Part shown: positions 34,362 to 42,650 of the stretch, in pieces
Layout: every line of letters begins with the position of its first letter
Numbering within the stretch: position 1 is the stretch's first letter
Assembly (NCBI RefSeq): GCF_014270035.1
Contig: NZ_JACNEP010000002.1
Coordinates: 402,460-466,459, forward strand
Direction: 5' to 3'
DNA: 64,000 bases
From: Neptunicella marina
GTDB taxonomy: Bacteria; Pseudomonadota; Gammaproteobacteria; Enterobacterales; Alteromonadaceae
Notes under the pieces: generated by a model
The model's database searches: none
What the model was told of the DNA's origin: nothing
The model's input: only the letters and a program-made list of their open reading frames with translations
Position numbers and translations under genes: made by a program

Positions 34362-35135
34362 TTAGCCTTTTGCAGCAGCGTACCACAAGTCTGACGTGAG
34401 TTGAGCCAGCGGCAACATATGCACGACATCCCGAGTGACCTGTCTGCCATTTAACTGACAACAGTCAGCATAATAACGACATAATTTGACTAATTGTCGA
34501 GTGGTCAATTCGTTTGCCAGTGCGGCACTGGCAATATCAAAATAACGATTGGAAATCGCAGCATATTCCCAGTCGAGTAAAATTCCCTGTGGTGCCGTAC
34601 ACACATGTTCAAACGTTAAGTCGTGATGACAAAAACAATCGCGCTTAGCACGCATCCACAGGGGAGATATTTTATCAATACGTTCCTGCCACTGCCCCCT
34701 ATTGCTGGATATTCGGCTTAAATAACGCTGCCACTGAGCTAACAGAGGTAATTCATCTACATCGGCTTTTATGGCATGTACCCGGCTCAGAGCGGACGCC
34801 AGCATAGGTAAATGCACTTTGGGATCAAAACTGTTGTCGCGTAGTGTTTGAATATCCAGCCATTTTTCAATGTAGAGCAAACCATCATCAGAGATATAGA
34901 CTGGCTCAGGCGCCAATCCCGATTTAGCCAGTTTCAACTGCAAGGAAAACGTTTCATTGCGGGTGAGTAATACAAATTCCTCACCCACAAAATACTTAAC
35001 CAGATATTTATTACCTGCGGTTTCCAGATAGTAATTATTATTGATGGTACCGCCATCAATTTTTTGCAGATGAAAACCATCACTGACAAAACTGAGAGAT
35101 GACAGCCGTTGTTGCAAATCCTGTTCTATGCGCAT
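34362..35135 (-). CDS. Phosphotransferase family protein, probable thiamine kinase
   Basis: The 257-residue protein has the APH/choline-kinase fold: GGTINNNYYLETAGNKYLVKYF, CFCHHDLTFEHVC (catalytic Asp) and GILLDWEYAAISNRYFDIA (metal-binding Asp). It is the last gene of a TPP-riboswitch operon with a PnuT-type transporter, so it probably phosphorylates imported thiamine, like ThiK. In the catalytic loop the position usually held by Asn (HxDxxxxN) is His, which is unusual. The start overlaps the transporter stop by 10 bases. Confidence 0.75.
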   Translation of the reverse strand: MRIEQDLQQRLSSLSFVSDGFHLQKIDGGTINNNYYLETAGNKYLVKYFVGEEFVLLTRNETFSLQLKLAKSGLAPEPVYISDDGLLYIEKWLDIQTLRDNSFDPKVHLPMLASALSRVHAIKADVDELPLLAQWQRYLSRISSNRGQWQERIDKISPLWMRAKRDCFCHHDLTFEHVCTAPQGILLDWEYAAISNRYFDIASAALANELTTRQLVKLCRYYADCCQLNGRQVTRDVVHMLPLAQLTSDLWYAAAKG

Positions 35136-35743
35136 TCAGGTTCCTGTTGTCGCAAATTCATATCCTGTTGCCATTGACGATAACCGTAAAAAGCAAATCC
35201 TAAATACATACATAGCAACAATGCAGTTAAATACAAGCCCGTTGCCCAGCACAAATAAATACCCGCAGTGTTAATGACCTGCCAGTAAAGCCAGCTTTCA
35301 AGCACCTTGCGCGTTTCCAGCCAGGTTGCATATAAACTAAAAACGGTGACCAGAACATCCAGCTCAGGCAACCGGGGCGAAAAACTTTTTCCTACCACGG
35401 CAATTAAACCCGCGCTGATGACAAGCAGACCGGCAATAATCATCAGATGTGTTTGCCAGTTCATTTGATGCACTTTTAGCTCAACACCCTGTTTAGGTTT
35501 ACGCCAACAGTACCAGCCATAGATTGCCATAATCAGGTAATACAAGTTAAGTAGTGATTGCATGGGCAAACTCACTTCCCACATCAACCCCACATAAATA
35601 CCGGTACTGATTAACGCGCATAACCAGCATGCAATATGTTGTTTGGCAGCCAGCCAGACATAGGCAACAGCCAATACTACAGCCACAATTTCCCACGGCG
35701 ATTGTTGCTGCCATTGTTCACCGAGCGTTGATATCAGACTCAT
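35126..35743 (-). CDS. pnuT: PnuC-type transporter, probable thiamine transporter PnuT
   Basis: This 205-residue PnuC-family membrane protein has about seven transmembrane helices, with LNLYYLIMAIYGWYCWRKP replacing the family's substrate-box region and SWLYWQVINTAGIYLCWATGLYL near the end. PnuC relatives under TPP riboswitches are assigned as thiamine transporters (PnuT), and the operon here fits that: TonB receptor, YkoF-like protein, this transporter and a kinase. It overlaps its upstream neighbour by four bases. Confidence 0.85.
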   Translation of the reverse strand: MSLISTLGEQWQQQSPWEIVAVVLAVAYVWLAAKQHIACWLCALISTGIYVGLMWEVSLPMQSLLNLYYLIMAIYGWYCWRKPKQGVELKVHQMNWQTHLMIIAGLLVISAGLIAVVGKSFSPRLPELDVLVTVFSLYATWLETRKVLESWLYWQVINTAGIYLCWATGLYLTALLLCMYLGFAFYGYRQWQQDMNLRQQEPECA

Positions 35744-35997
35744 TTACCGCTGCCTATGGCGTCGCCATTTAAAAACTTACACACAAAAGAAGCCTGACCA
35801 ATTTCCTGATGACTACGCTGCATTTCTTCCGCCAGTATTCTCATGGTAGAAATATATTCACCTTCGACCACGGTTGATGTACGCCCGGTATCAATGGTCA
35901 GTTCCGGATATTGATTTAAACGTTCAATAAAACGTTTAATAGGTGTGATGTATTGCTGATTTAACGGATAAAGCGAAATCTCTGCGATTAACTTCAT
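35740..35997 (-). CDS. Thiamine-binding-like small protein (YkoF/MTH1187 fold)
   Basis: The 85-residue protein resembles the ferredoxin-like thiamine-binding/MTH1187 family (PF01910): MKLIAEISLYPLNQQYITPIKRFIERLN and TIDTGRTSTVVEGEY, then an amphipathic helix. Members in thiamine operons bind thiamine or its pyrimidine part. Its location between the TonB-dependent receptor and PnuT, under the TPP riboswitch, supports that role. Whether it acts in the cytoplasm is assumed, since no signal peptide is present. Confidence 0.75.
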   Translation of the reverse strand: MKLIAEISLYPLNQQYITPIKRFIERLNQYPELTIDTGRTSTVVEGEYISTMRILAEEMQRSHQEIGQASFVCKFLNGDAIGSGK

Positions 35998-36049
35998 AAT
36001 AAATATCCTTGTTGGCGACAGTCATTTCAACTGCCGCTGAATGCCTTCA

Positions 36050-38164
36050 TTAATAGTGATAGCTCAGACTAATGCCCACACGTCTTGGTTCACCAAATTG
36101 TTCATAGGTGTGCGCCAGATATTCATCGCGTGGATCATTACCAAAATAGAAACCACGATTGGCATAGGTGCGATCAAATAAGTTACGTGCATACACACTC
36201 AGCTTCCACTGACTGAACTGATAATCCAGGCTGGTATTCACCACAAACATTTTGTCCGAACGGGAATCGTGACTGTACGAATAATAAAAATCGTCCTTAG
36301 CATCAAACTCCACTAACCAGTTCCAGTTGGTATCCAGTTGCCAGTTTACCCCAGCGTTTAACATATATGAGGGAGCATGAGCTTGTTCACGACCATCCAG
36401 CGCAATAATGCTATCGCCGTCTTCACGGGTAATGCCGTTAATGTCAGTTTTTAATAATCCTAAATTAGCGAAGGTGCTTAGCGTGTCATTGAGCTGATAG
36501 CGTAACTGCATTTCCACGCCATAGTTTTTGCCATCAGCGGCATTGTTGTAGAACCCGGCAAACGACTGGTCATTCACAAACCAGTTTTTGTACTGAATAT
36601 CATCACGCCATTGATAAAACAGATTGATATCGTAGGCAAACAGGCCGTCGGCAGATGAGCCTTTGGTGCCAATTTCAGTGCCTAACAACGACTCTGGTTC
36701 AAAGGTTTTATGCGAGAGCAGTAAGTCCTGATAATCTGAAAAATCACTGTCGCCCTGTTTACCCAGCGCTTCGCCATTCACGCCACCCATTTTAAAGCTG
36801 CGTTGCAGGCTGATGTACAGCATCTGGTTTTCGCTTAGCTGATAGTGATAACTCAGTTCCGCGCCCCAGTCGTTATCACGAATATGAGTATCCACACTAT
36901 TGGTATCAGCGTAATCCAGTGATTGTGACGATAATCTCAAACTGGCGGTAAACCAGCTTTGTGCTGAAAGCCCACGGCTGATTTCGCCAAAAACAGCACT
37001 GTCTTTACGTTTTACATCACTAAAAAACTGCGCTGTGGTGTAGGCATCCCAATCAAAAAAGTCGCGCTGTAAATCTTCGTCTTTATTGGCAAGATAAGCG
37101 CCAAACGTCCAGCCGTTATGCTCATTGCCATAATGGCTTAATTTAACGTCAATGCTGGTATCGTTGCGATCACGTAAATAGCTGTCGGTGCTTGAATATT
37201 CCCAGCCCGGCGCAATGCCAACGTAACTCCAGTCTTCGTCAAAGCCGTACCCTAAATTGGCATTTAAATGGGATATTTGCACATCCAGACTGGCAAATTG
37301 CCAGCCGCTGTAACTGGCTTTTACTGCCACTGCGCGGCTTTGCTGACGATCAAACCCGGGCTCATCCGACAAGGTAGTGCGGTCACGATTAAGCGAAAAA
37401 GCATCATAGCCATTATCAACATCGATAAAATGGAAAATCGTATCTATGTTTAAGTCTTCACTTGCCTGCCAGAGGATTTTACCTCTGGCGGTCAGCTCAT
37501 CGACACCATTGGTATCGTCACGGCCTAAATAGGTGTTTTCGACAAAACCATCACTTTGATTACGGTGTACAGAAACACGGTACTGGCTGTTATCTGATAA
37601 CGCGCCGCCGGCCGCTAATCCGGTATACCAGCTACCATAATTAGCCATGCCAAACAAGGCATCGATACTAGTGGTGGCTGAGGTTGGGCTGGTGATGACA
37701 TTGATCATGCCCGCCAGACCATCGGCACCAAAACGTGCGCTGTTTGGTCCTTTAAATACTTCAACCTGTGCCACATCAAACATGCTGGCACCGGCTAATA
37801 AACCTGAATAGTTGATGCCATCAACTAAATAACCGACCGAAGGATTAATCGGGTCCACAAACTGGCTGCGCTCACCTATGCCACGAATTTGCACAAAACG
37901 ACCACGACTGGCGCCACTGGCAAAATTCACATTGGGCGCGCTGTTAAACATGCTTTCAATATGCTGTGCATGACGCGCTTCAATGGCTTGTGGATCCCAC
38001 ACGCTAACACTGGATGCCAGCTCAGATAACGGGGTTTCATTTAAGGTGCCGTGCACCACGATCGATTCAAATTCAGCATCAGCAGCAACGTCATCAGCCA
38101 ATGCTACTGGCGTTAAACAGAGTGAGATTAAACTGGTGAGATAAGTTAATTTTGAGTTTTTCAT
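36050..38164 (-). CDS. TonB-dependent outer-membrane receptor, probable thiamine uptake
   Basis: The 704-residue precursor starts with a signal peptide (MKNSKLTYLTSLISLCLTPVALA). The plug domain is at about 30-150 (ESIVVHGTLNETPLSELASS, RGRFVQIRGIGERSQFVDPINPSVGYLVDGI, VEVFKGPNSARFGADGLAGMINVIT). A 22-strand-type barrel ends in the C-terminal aromatic SLSYHY. TonB-dependent receptors import scarce nutrients across the outer membrane. The TPP riboswitch just upstream and the PnuT/kinase genes downstream indicate thiamine or a thiamine precursor as the ligand. Confidence 0.88.
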   Translation of the reverse strand: MKNSKLTYLTSLISLCLTPVALADDVAADAEFESIVVHGTLNETPLSELASSVSVWDPQAIEARHAQHIESMFNSAPNVNFASGASRGRFVQIRGIGERSQFVDPINPSVGYLVDGINYSGLLAGASMFDVAQVEVFKGPNSARFGADGLAGMINVITSPTSATTSIDALFGMANYGSWYTGLAAGGALSDNSQYRVSVHRNQSDGFVENTYLGRDDTNGVDELTARGKILWQASEDLNIDTIFHFIDVDNGYDAFSLNRDRTTLSDEPGFDRQQSRAVAVKASYSGWQFASLDVQISHLNANLGYGFDEDWSYVGIAPGWEYSSTDSYLRDRNDTSIDVKLSHYGNEHNGWTFGAYLANKDEDLQRDFFDWDAYTTAQFFSDVKRKDSAVFGEISRGLSAQSWFTASLRLSSQSLDYADTNSVDTHIRDNDWGAELSYHYQLSENQMLYISLQRSFKMGGVNGEALGKQGDSDFSDYQDLLLSHKTFEPESLLGTEIGTKGSSADGLFAYDINLFYQWRDDIQYKNWFVNDQSFAGFYNNAADGKNYGVEMQLRYQLNDTLSTFANLGLLKTDINGITREDGDSIIALDGREQAHAPSYMLNAGVNWQLDTNWNWLVEFDAKDDFYYSYSHDSRSDKMFVVNTSLDYQFSQWKLSVYARNLFDRTYANRGFYFGNDPRDEYLAHTYEQFGEPRRVGISLSYHY

Positions 38165-38221
38165 AGGATCTCTTCATTCAGAAAAGACCCGGCATTACGG
38201 CAGGTAAAAAGGTTATTGCTT

Positions 38222-38323
38222 CAGCAGCCCATTCCTACGCCGGTATTATCCGGATCAGGTATAAGGGTTCCCATCGCTGGATCTCAGCCAGGCAACATTT
38301 GCGCCCAGCACCCCTTGGTGTCT
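38222..38323 (-). ncRNA. TPP riboswitch (THI element)
   Basis: The minus strand carries the conserved TPP aptamer: GGGGTGC, then GCTGAGAT, then ACCCTTATACCTGATCCGGA and TAATACCGGCGTAGGAA. It lies about 58 bases before the TonB-dependent receptor start, so it should shut off the whole thiamine-uptake operon when TPP is plentiful. Confidence 0.95.
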
Positions 38324-38477
38324 ATTTTTGCAAGCAAAAATATTGTCGCTGATTTTACCAACAAGTTAACAGGTTACAAGCACCTCAGATAAATAAACTT
38401 TCATCATATTGGTGTTTATTAATTAGCGTTCAACGCTTGCCTAAACTATTGATTTAACCTATCTAATAGGAATTAAA

Positions 38478-38493
38478 ACTTATGTACATAAGT
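38478..38493. promoter_or_regulatory. Perfect 16-bp palindrome, candidate ArsR-family operator
   Basis: ACTTATGTACATAAGT is fully self-complementary and lies 64 bases before the first YeeE/YedE start. The third gene of that operon encodes an ArsR-type regulator, which would be expected to bind such a dyad next to its own promoter. A possible -10-like TCTAAT lies just upstream at about 38462. Confidence 0.5.
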
Positions 38494-38556
38494 GACACAA
38501 AGCAATGATAAATGGCAGAATGCCAGCTTTGTATTATGCAATCCAGGTACAGAATA

Positions 38557-38967
38557 ATGCACAATTTTACACCTTATAGTGCTCTGCTTGGCGGCCTGTT
38601 TATTGGCTTGTCTGCACTATTATTATTTGTTTTGATTGGCCGCATAGCAGGTATCACAGGTATTGTGGCCGGTATGCGATTATCTCTTGAACCAGAAGCA
38701 CGCTGGCGCATGTATTTTGTCGGAGGATTATTAGGTGGGTGCTGGTTAGCAGTACAATTAGGCATGCCTTTACCGTCAGCACCACAAGGTTCTACATTAA
38801 AAGTGGTTATGGCTGGATTCCTGGTGGGTGCCGGAACCGTTATTTCTAATGGCTGCACCAGCGGACATGGTGTCTGCGGAATTAGTCGTTTATCTAAACG
38901 TTCAATTATTGCGACACTTGTTTTTATGCTCAGTGCTATGCTAACCGTCTGGCTGGTGGGAAGCTGA
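38557..38967 (+). CDS. YeeE/YedE family sulfur-compound transporter, first half
   Basis: The 136-residue protein has four hydrophobic helices and the YeeE/YedE motif SNGCTSGHGVCGISRLS, whose cysteine handles thiosulfate or related sulfur compounds in characterised relatives. The frame opens at 38512, but MHNFTPYSALLGGLFIGLS at 38557 is the better start for family length. It is immediately followed by the second half of the transporter (one base gap). The two small proteins correspond to halves of the fused two-repeat YeeE. Confidence 0.85.
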   Translation: MHNFTPYSALLGGLFIGLSALLLFVLIGRIAGITGIVAGMRLSLEPEARWRMYFVGGLLGGCWLAVQLGMPLPSAPQGSTLKVVMAGFLVGAGTVISNGCTSGHGVCGISRLSKRSIIATLVFMLSAMLTVWLVGS

Positions 38968-38968
38968 C

Positions 38969-39379
38969 ATGAAAGATTTATCCGCATTGCTGGCAGGATT
39001 ATTATTTGGTTTGGGATTAACGGTTGCGCAAATGACCAATCCACAAAAGGTACTGGATTTTCTCGACATCACACGCCAATGGGATGCAAGTCTTGCTTTG
39101 GTCATGGGGTCTGCTTTAGTTGTCGCTGCGATAGGCTATGCGCTTCGATTTAAGATGCGAAAACCTTTCTATGCCACGGGATTTAATTTACCCAGGCGAC
39201 TCAAAGTTGATCGAAGTTTAATTCTCGGCTCCATCTTATTTGGTGTAGGCTGGGGAATGGTAGGTTTATGCCCGGGCCCCGCAGTGGCATCTTTAGTTTA
39301 TGCAACACAGCCTTTGCTGTATTTTATTATCGCCATGTTAATTGGCATGTTTGTTTCTAAAAGGTTGCAGTCAAAATGA
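38969..39379 (+). CDS. YeeE/YedE family sulfur-compound transporter, second half (DUF6691)
   Basis: The 136-residue protein has four transmembrane helices, with LLAGLLFGLGLTVAQMTNPQKVLDFLDI and GVGWGMVGLCPGPAVASL. The CPGP cysteine mirrors that of the first-half protein, so together they would line a pore with two thiol sites. It overlaps the ArsR-type regulator gene by four bases. Likely inner-membrane import or export of thiosulfate-like or persulfide species. Confidence 0.85.
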   Translation: MKDLSALLAGLLFGLGLTVAQMTNPQKVLDFLDITRQWDASLALVMGSALVVAAIGYALRFKMRKPFYATGFNLPRRLKVDRSLILGSILFGVGWGMVGLCPGPAVASLVYATQPLLYFIIAMLIGMFVSKRLQSK

Positions 39380-39681
39380 GTGAAAACGCATTACTCGATA
39401 CAGAACACGCAGCACAAGCTGCTGCATTTTTAAAAGGTCTGGCCAATCAACATCGTTTACTGGTGTTGTGTCATCTGATTGATGGTGAGAAAAATGTGGG
39501 CGAATTATTAGCGCGCTCAGAATTAAGTGCGTCAGCACTATCGCAGCATATTGCAGTATTAAAAGAGCAGGGATTTGTTACTTTTCGTAAAGAAGCACAA
39601 AGCCTTTATTACCGACTGGCAGATAAGGATATTGTTAACTTCCTGATCCCATTAAAACAACGTTTCTGCCCTGACGAATAA
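39376..39681 (+). CDS. ArsR-family regulator, BigR/SqrR-like sulfide sensor
   Basis: The 101-residue winged-helix protein has LANQHRLLVLCHLIDGEKNVGELLARSELSASALSQHIAVLKEQGFV, the ArsR DNA-binding core. It carries Cys32 in the VLC motif and Cys98 in RFCPDE near the C-terminus. BigR/SqrR/YgaV proteins use this cysteine pair, bridged by persulfide or disulfide, to sense reactive sulfur. Coupling to YeeE/YedE genes supports sulfide sensing. It probably represses its own operon. Confidence 0.85.
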   Translation: MSENALLDTEHAAQAAAFLKGLANQHRLLVLCHLIDGEKNVGELLARSELSASALSQHIAVLKEQGFVTFRKEAQSLYYRLADKDIVNFLIPLKQRFCPDE

Positions 39682-39686
39682 GTTAG

Positions 39687-40601
39687 CTAGCTCTTCAGGC
39701 AGCGTTGTTCTGCCTGCTGAGTTAACTGTTCTGCCAGCCAGTGCACATTCCACAGGTGCTGTATATCATTACTTTGGCTGTCTCCGCTCTCAATTCGACG
39801 TACCCACTCATTAATCATAGTGACAAAACCCCGTTTAAATAAGGTGGTTTGCCAGTCATCAAATCCCAACGGTATTTGCTGATTTTGCTGGTAATGAACC
39901 CCCTGGCGCAGATTATCAATTTGCCAGTGTTGGTTGCAGCTATGGTACTCAAGCCGTTCCTGATTAATACCATTTAAACGGTTCATGGAAATACGAAATT
40001 GAGCCTGTTGTTGCTGCCAATTCACACTGATAGTAGCCAGCTTTTTCTGTTCAATGCTGGTCATCAACTGAACGTCCGAAGGTGCTTGTTTGCCACAAAA
40101 CAAAGCAAAATCAATTAAATGAATAAAATCATCAACAATAAAACGGCGCGGCTCATCAGGCAGATTAAAACGGTTTTTCTGATAGTTTAACGACAACAAA
40201 GGTGCTGATATTGCATCCTGATACAAAGGTGCATAGCGGCGGTTAAATCCGAGCATAAAGGGCAGGTTTTGTTTAGCTGCCAGCTCAAACACCGGTTCAC
40301 ATTGCTCAAAATGATAACTCAGTGGTTTATCGACAAAAACCGGAATACCAGCCTGCAAGGCCTGCATCGCCATCTGACTGTGAGCCTGGGTTGCAGCGTG
40401 GATCATAATTGCATCCACTCCCGCCGCTAAAAGATGTGAAAGCTCGGTATAACATTCTTTTATCCGGTACCGGGTACTTATCCTGTGCAAACATTTGGCA
40501 TCACGTGTACATAAAACAAGCTCTGTACCTTCTCTGCCAGCCAGTACTGGCAAATACGCCTTTTGCGCAATATCACCGAGTCCAATTATTCCTATACGCA
40601 T
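39687..40601 (-). CDS. Gfo/Idh/MocA family oxidoreductase
   Basis: The protein from the ATG at 40601 is 304 residues (the frame extends to 40643). The NAD(P)-binding Rossmann fold starts MRIGIIGLGDIAQKAYLPVL, and the family's conserved lysine is in VFVDKPLSYHFEQCEPVF. FMLGFNRRYAPLY follows, and the C-terminal substrate domain contains FIHLIDFALF with its histidine. Such enzymes reduce or oxidise sugars and related compounds. The substrate is unknown and the gene has no pathway neighbours. Confidence 0.88.
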   Translation of the reverse strand: MRIGIIGLGDIAQKAYLPVLAGREGTELVLCTRDAKCLHRISTRYRIKECYTELSHLLAAGVDAIMIHAATQAHSQMAMQALQAGIPVFVDKPLSYHFEQCEPVFELAAKQNLPFMLGFNRRYAPLYQDAISAPLLSLNYQKNRFNLPDEPRRFIVDDFIHLIDFALFCGKQAPSDVQLMTSIEQKKLATISVNWQQQQAQFRISMNRLNGINQERLEYHSCNQHWQIDNLRQGVHYQQNQQIPLGFDDWQTTLFKRGFVTMINEWVRRIESGDSQSNDIQHLWNVHWLAEQLTQQAEQRCLKS

Positions 40602-40689
40602 AAATACAGATTCGTTTTCCCTGTGGGTGTACATCGTCAACATTAATCTATAACATATTGTTTTTGTTTGTTTTATTCAAGGATGAAGT

Positions 40690-42597
40690 ATGTACAAAAC
40701 ACTTTGTTGTTTATTGATAATCTCAATTTCCCAATTTACCGCAGCGTCTGAGTTTAAGTGGGATGATTTTGCCCAACTACCCATTGTTGAACAACCACAG
40801 ATTTCGCCCGATGGGACCAAAATTGCCGCCATTTATAATACGCCTGACGGCGCATCTGTTATTTATAGCCAATTTCCGACCCTGGACTTTTCAATTCTGG
40901 CCAAACTTAAGTTAGGCAGAGACAGAGTTGATCAAGTTAGTTGGTCAGGCAATCGCTATATCATTATTTCAGCCAGTTATCCGCAATGGTTAAGAGGTGA
41001 ATTTTACAGGGTAAGTCGTTTATATGCCTTCGACCTCGAAACACAACAAAGCAGAGAACTCACCCTGCGCAAATTTACTAAAAATAGTTGGTACGAATAT
41101 CAAACCTTTACCATTGTATCCAACCTTAAAAATGATGAAGACCATATTCTGGTTTCAACTTATGATGACTTAGACGCTGGATATTCTGTATTTGAAGTCG
41201 ATCTGTCGAATGGCAAATACGAAAAAATCCAAAACAATGAGCATAATATCCATTACTGGAGCGCCGATAAAAATGGCGTCGTTCGACTGGGAATTGAACG
41301 GCACAAAGATGATGAAAAAATCACCCGTACCATATGGTACAGAGAGAAGGAAGGCGCGGATTTAAAAAAGCTATATACGCGAACATTGGGCGAAGGCATT
41401 ACGTTTAATGTGATTGGGGTAAACGATGATGGCAATAAAGCCTATGTTTTATCTGACAGGGAAACCGGAAAACAGTCACTTTGGTTATTTGATATTGTCA
41501 GTGGCAAATTCGAAAAGCTGATTTACAGTAATCCAGATTATGATGTGGAAAATGGTCTGCTCAACAGCCAGGGAGAACTTATTGGCGCCTATTACAGCGA
41601 TGACTATTTACGCAAGTTTTATTTTGATGAAAAAGATAGTGAGCAAGAAAAGTTTCTGTCTAAATTATTAAAAAGCGAACATGTTTATATTGTCAGCCGC
41701 AGTCAGGATAAAACCAAAATTTTGTTCGCGAAAACCGAAGACAATAAACCCGCAACCTATTTTTATTTTGATTCGACAGCCAAAAAAGCAGGAATTTGGG
41801 TTTCTGAATACCCGGCATTAAATAAACGTCAGTTTCCCCATGTGCAAAATTTTAGTTTTGTGACATCGGATAACGTTGAGTTGCATGGATATCTGACGCT
41901 TCCCCCCAATATCAAACACCCACCATTGATTGTCATGCCACACGGAGGCCCCCATAGTCGTGACTACAAATATTTTGATCCTGAGATACAGTATCTGGCA
42001 ACGCAGGGATATGCGGTGTTGCAGGTAAACTTCAGAGGCTCGGAAGGATTTGGTACTCAATTTGAATCAAGTGGCTACTTCGAGTGGGGTAAAAAAATGC
42101 AACAGGATGTCTATGAAGCAATGGATTGGGTAATCAATAGCGGCAAGGTATCCAGGGGAAAAGCCTGCATATTAGGTAAAAGTTACGGTGGTTATGTTGC
42201 GTTGACAGCCAGCTTCCAACAACCGGAGCGCTTTGACTGTATTATTAGTGTCTCCGGTATTTCTGATCTGCAGGAGCTGGTGGAAGATGATGACAATCAG
42301 GGCATGTATACCGGACATATAGTCAATGTATCCGATGAAAAAGCGGTAAAAGCGCTGGCAGACGTATCGGCAATCAATCACATAAACCAAATAAAAAGCC
42401 CAATACTGTTAATACATGGTAACAAAGACACACGCGTACATTATGAGCAATCTGAAGATTTTTATGACAAAGCCAAACGCAATAAGAATATTCAATATAT
42501 AGAAGTTGAAAATGGCACCCACTTTTTTGATGAACAAAAAAGTAAGCAACTTTACTTTGAAGAAGTGACAAAATTTTTAGATACCTATCTTCATTAA
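40690..42597 (+). CDS. Exported S9-family (prolyl oligopeptidase-like) peptidase
   Basis: The 635-residue precursor has a signal peptide (MYKTLCCLLIISISQFTAAS). A beta-propeller-like N-terminal half follows, with WDDFAQLPIVEQPQISPDGTKIA and YVLSDRETGKQSLWLFD. The alpha/beta-hydrolase catalytic domain begins at about 390: PLIVMPHGGPHSRDY, nucleophile LGKSYGGYVAL, aspartate HGNKDTRVHY and histidine ENGTHFFDE. It probably cleaves peptides in the periplasm. It stands alone with its own terminator. Confidence 0.9.
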   Translation: MYKTLCCLLIISISQFTAASEFKWDDFAQLPIVEQPQISPDGTKIAAIYNTPDGASVIYSQFPTLDFSILAKLKLGRDRVDQVSWSGNRYIIISASYPQWLRGEFYRVSRLYAFDLETQQSRELTLRKFTKNSWYEYQTFTIVSNLKNDEDHILVSTYDDLDAGYSVFEVDLSNGKYEKIQNNEHNIHYWSADKNGVVRLGIERHKDDEKITRTIWYREKEGADLKKLYTRTLGEGITFNVIGVNDDGNKAYVLSDRETGKQSLWLFDIVSGKFEKLIYSNPDYDVENGLLNSQGELIGAYYSDDYLRKFYFDEKDSEQEKFLSKLLKSEHVYIVSRSQDKTKILFAKTEDNKPATYFYFDSTAKKAGIWVSEYPALNKRQFPHVQNFSFVTSDNVELHGYLTLPPNIKHPPLIVMPHGGPHSRDYKYFDPEIQYLATQGYAVLQVNFRGSEGFGTQFESSGYFEWGKKMQQDVYEAMDWVINSGKVSRGKACILGKSYGGYVALTASFQQPERFDCIISVSGISDLQELVEDDDNQGMYTGHIVNVSDEKAVKALADVSAINHINQIKSPILLIHGNKDTRVHYEQSEDFYDKAKRNKNIQYIEVENGTHFFDEQKSKQLYFEEVTKFLDTYLH

Positions 42598-42601
42598 GCA
42601 G

Positions 42602-42627
42602 AGCCGCCATTAAGGCGGCTTTTTTAT
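42602..42627 (+). terminator. Terminator after the S9 peptidase gene
   Basis: AGCCGCC (42602-42608) pairs with GGCGGCT (42614-42620), followed by a T run, five bases after the stop codon. Confidence 0.88.
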
Positions 42628-42650
42628 GCTGAAAGTACTCTTTTCAGGCA

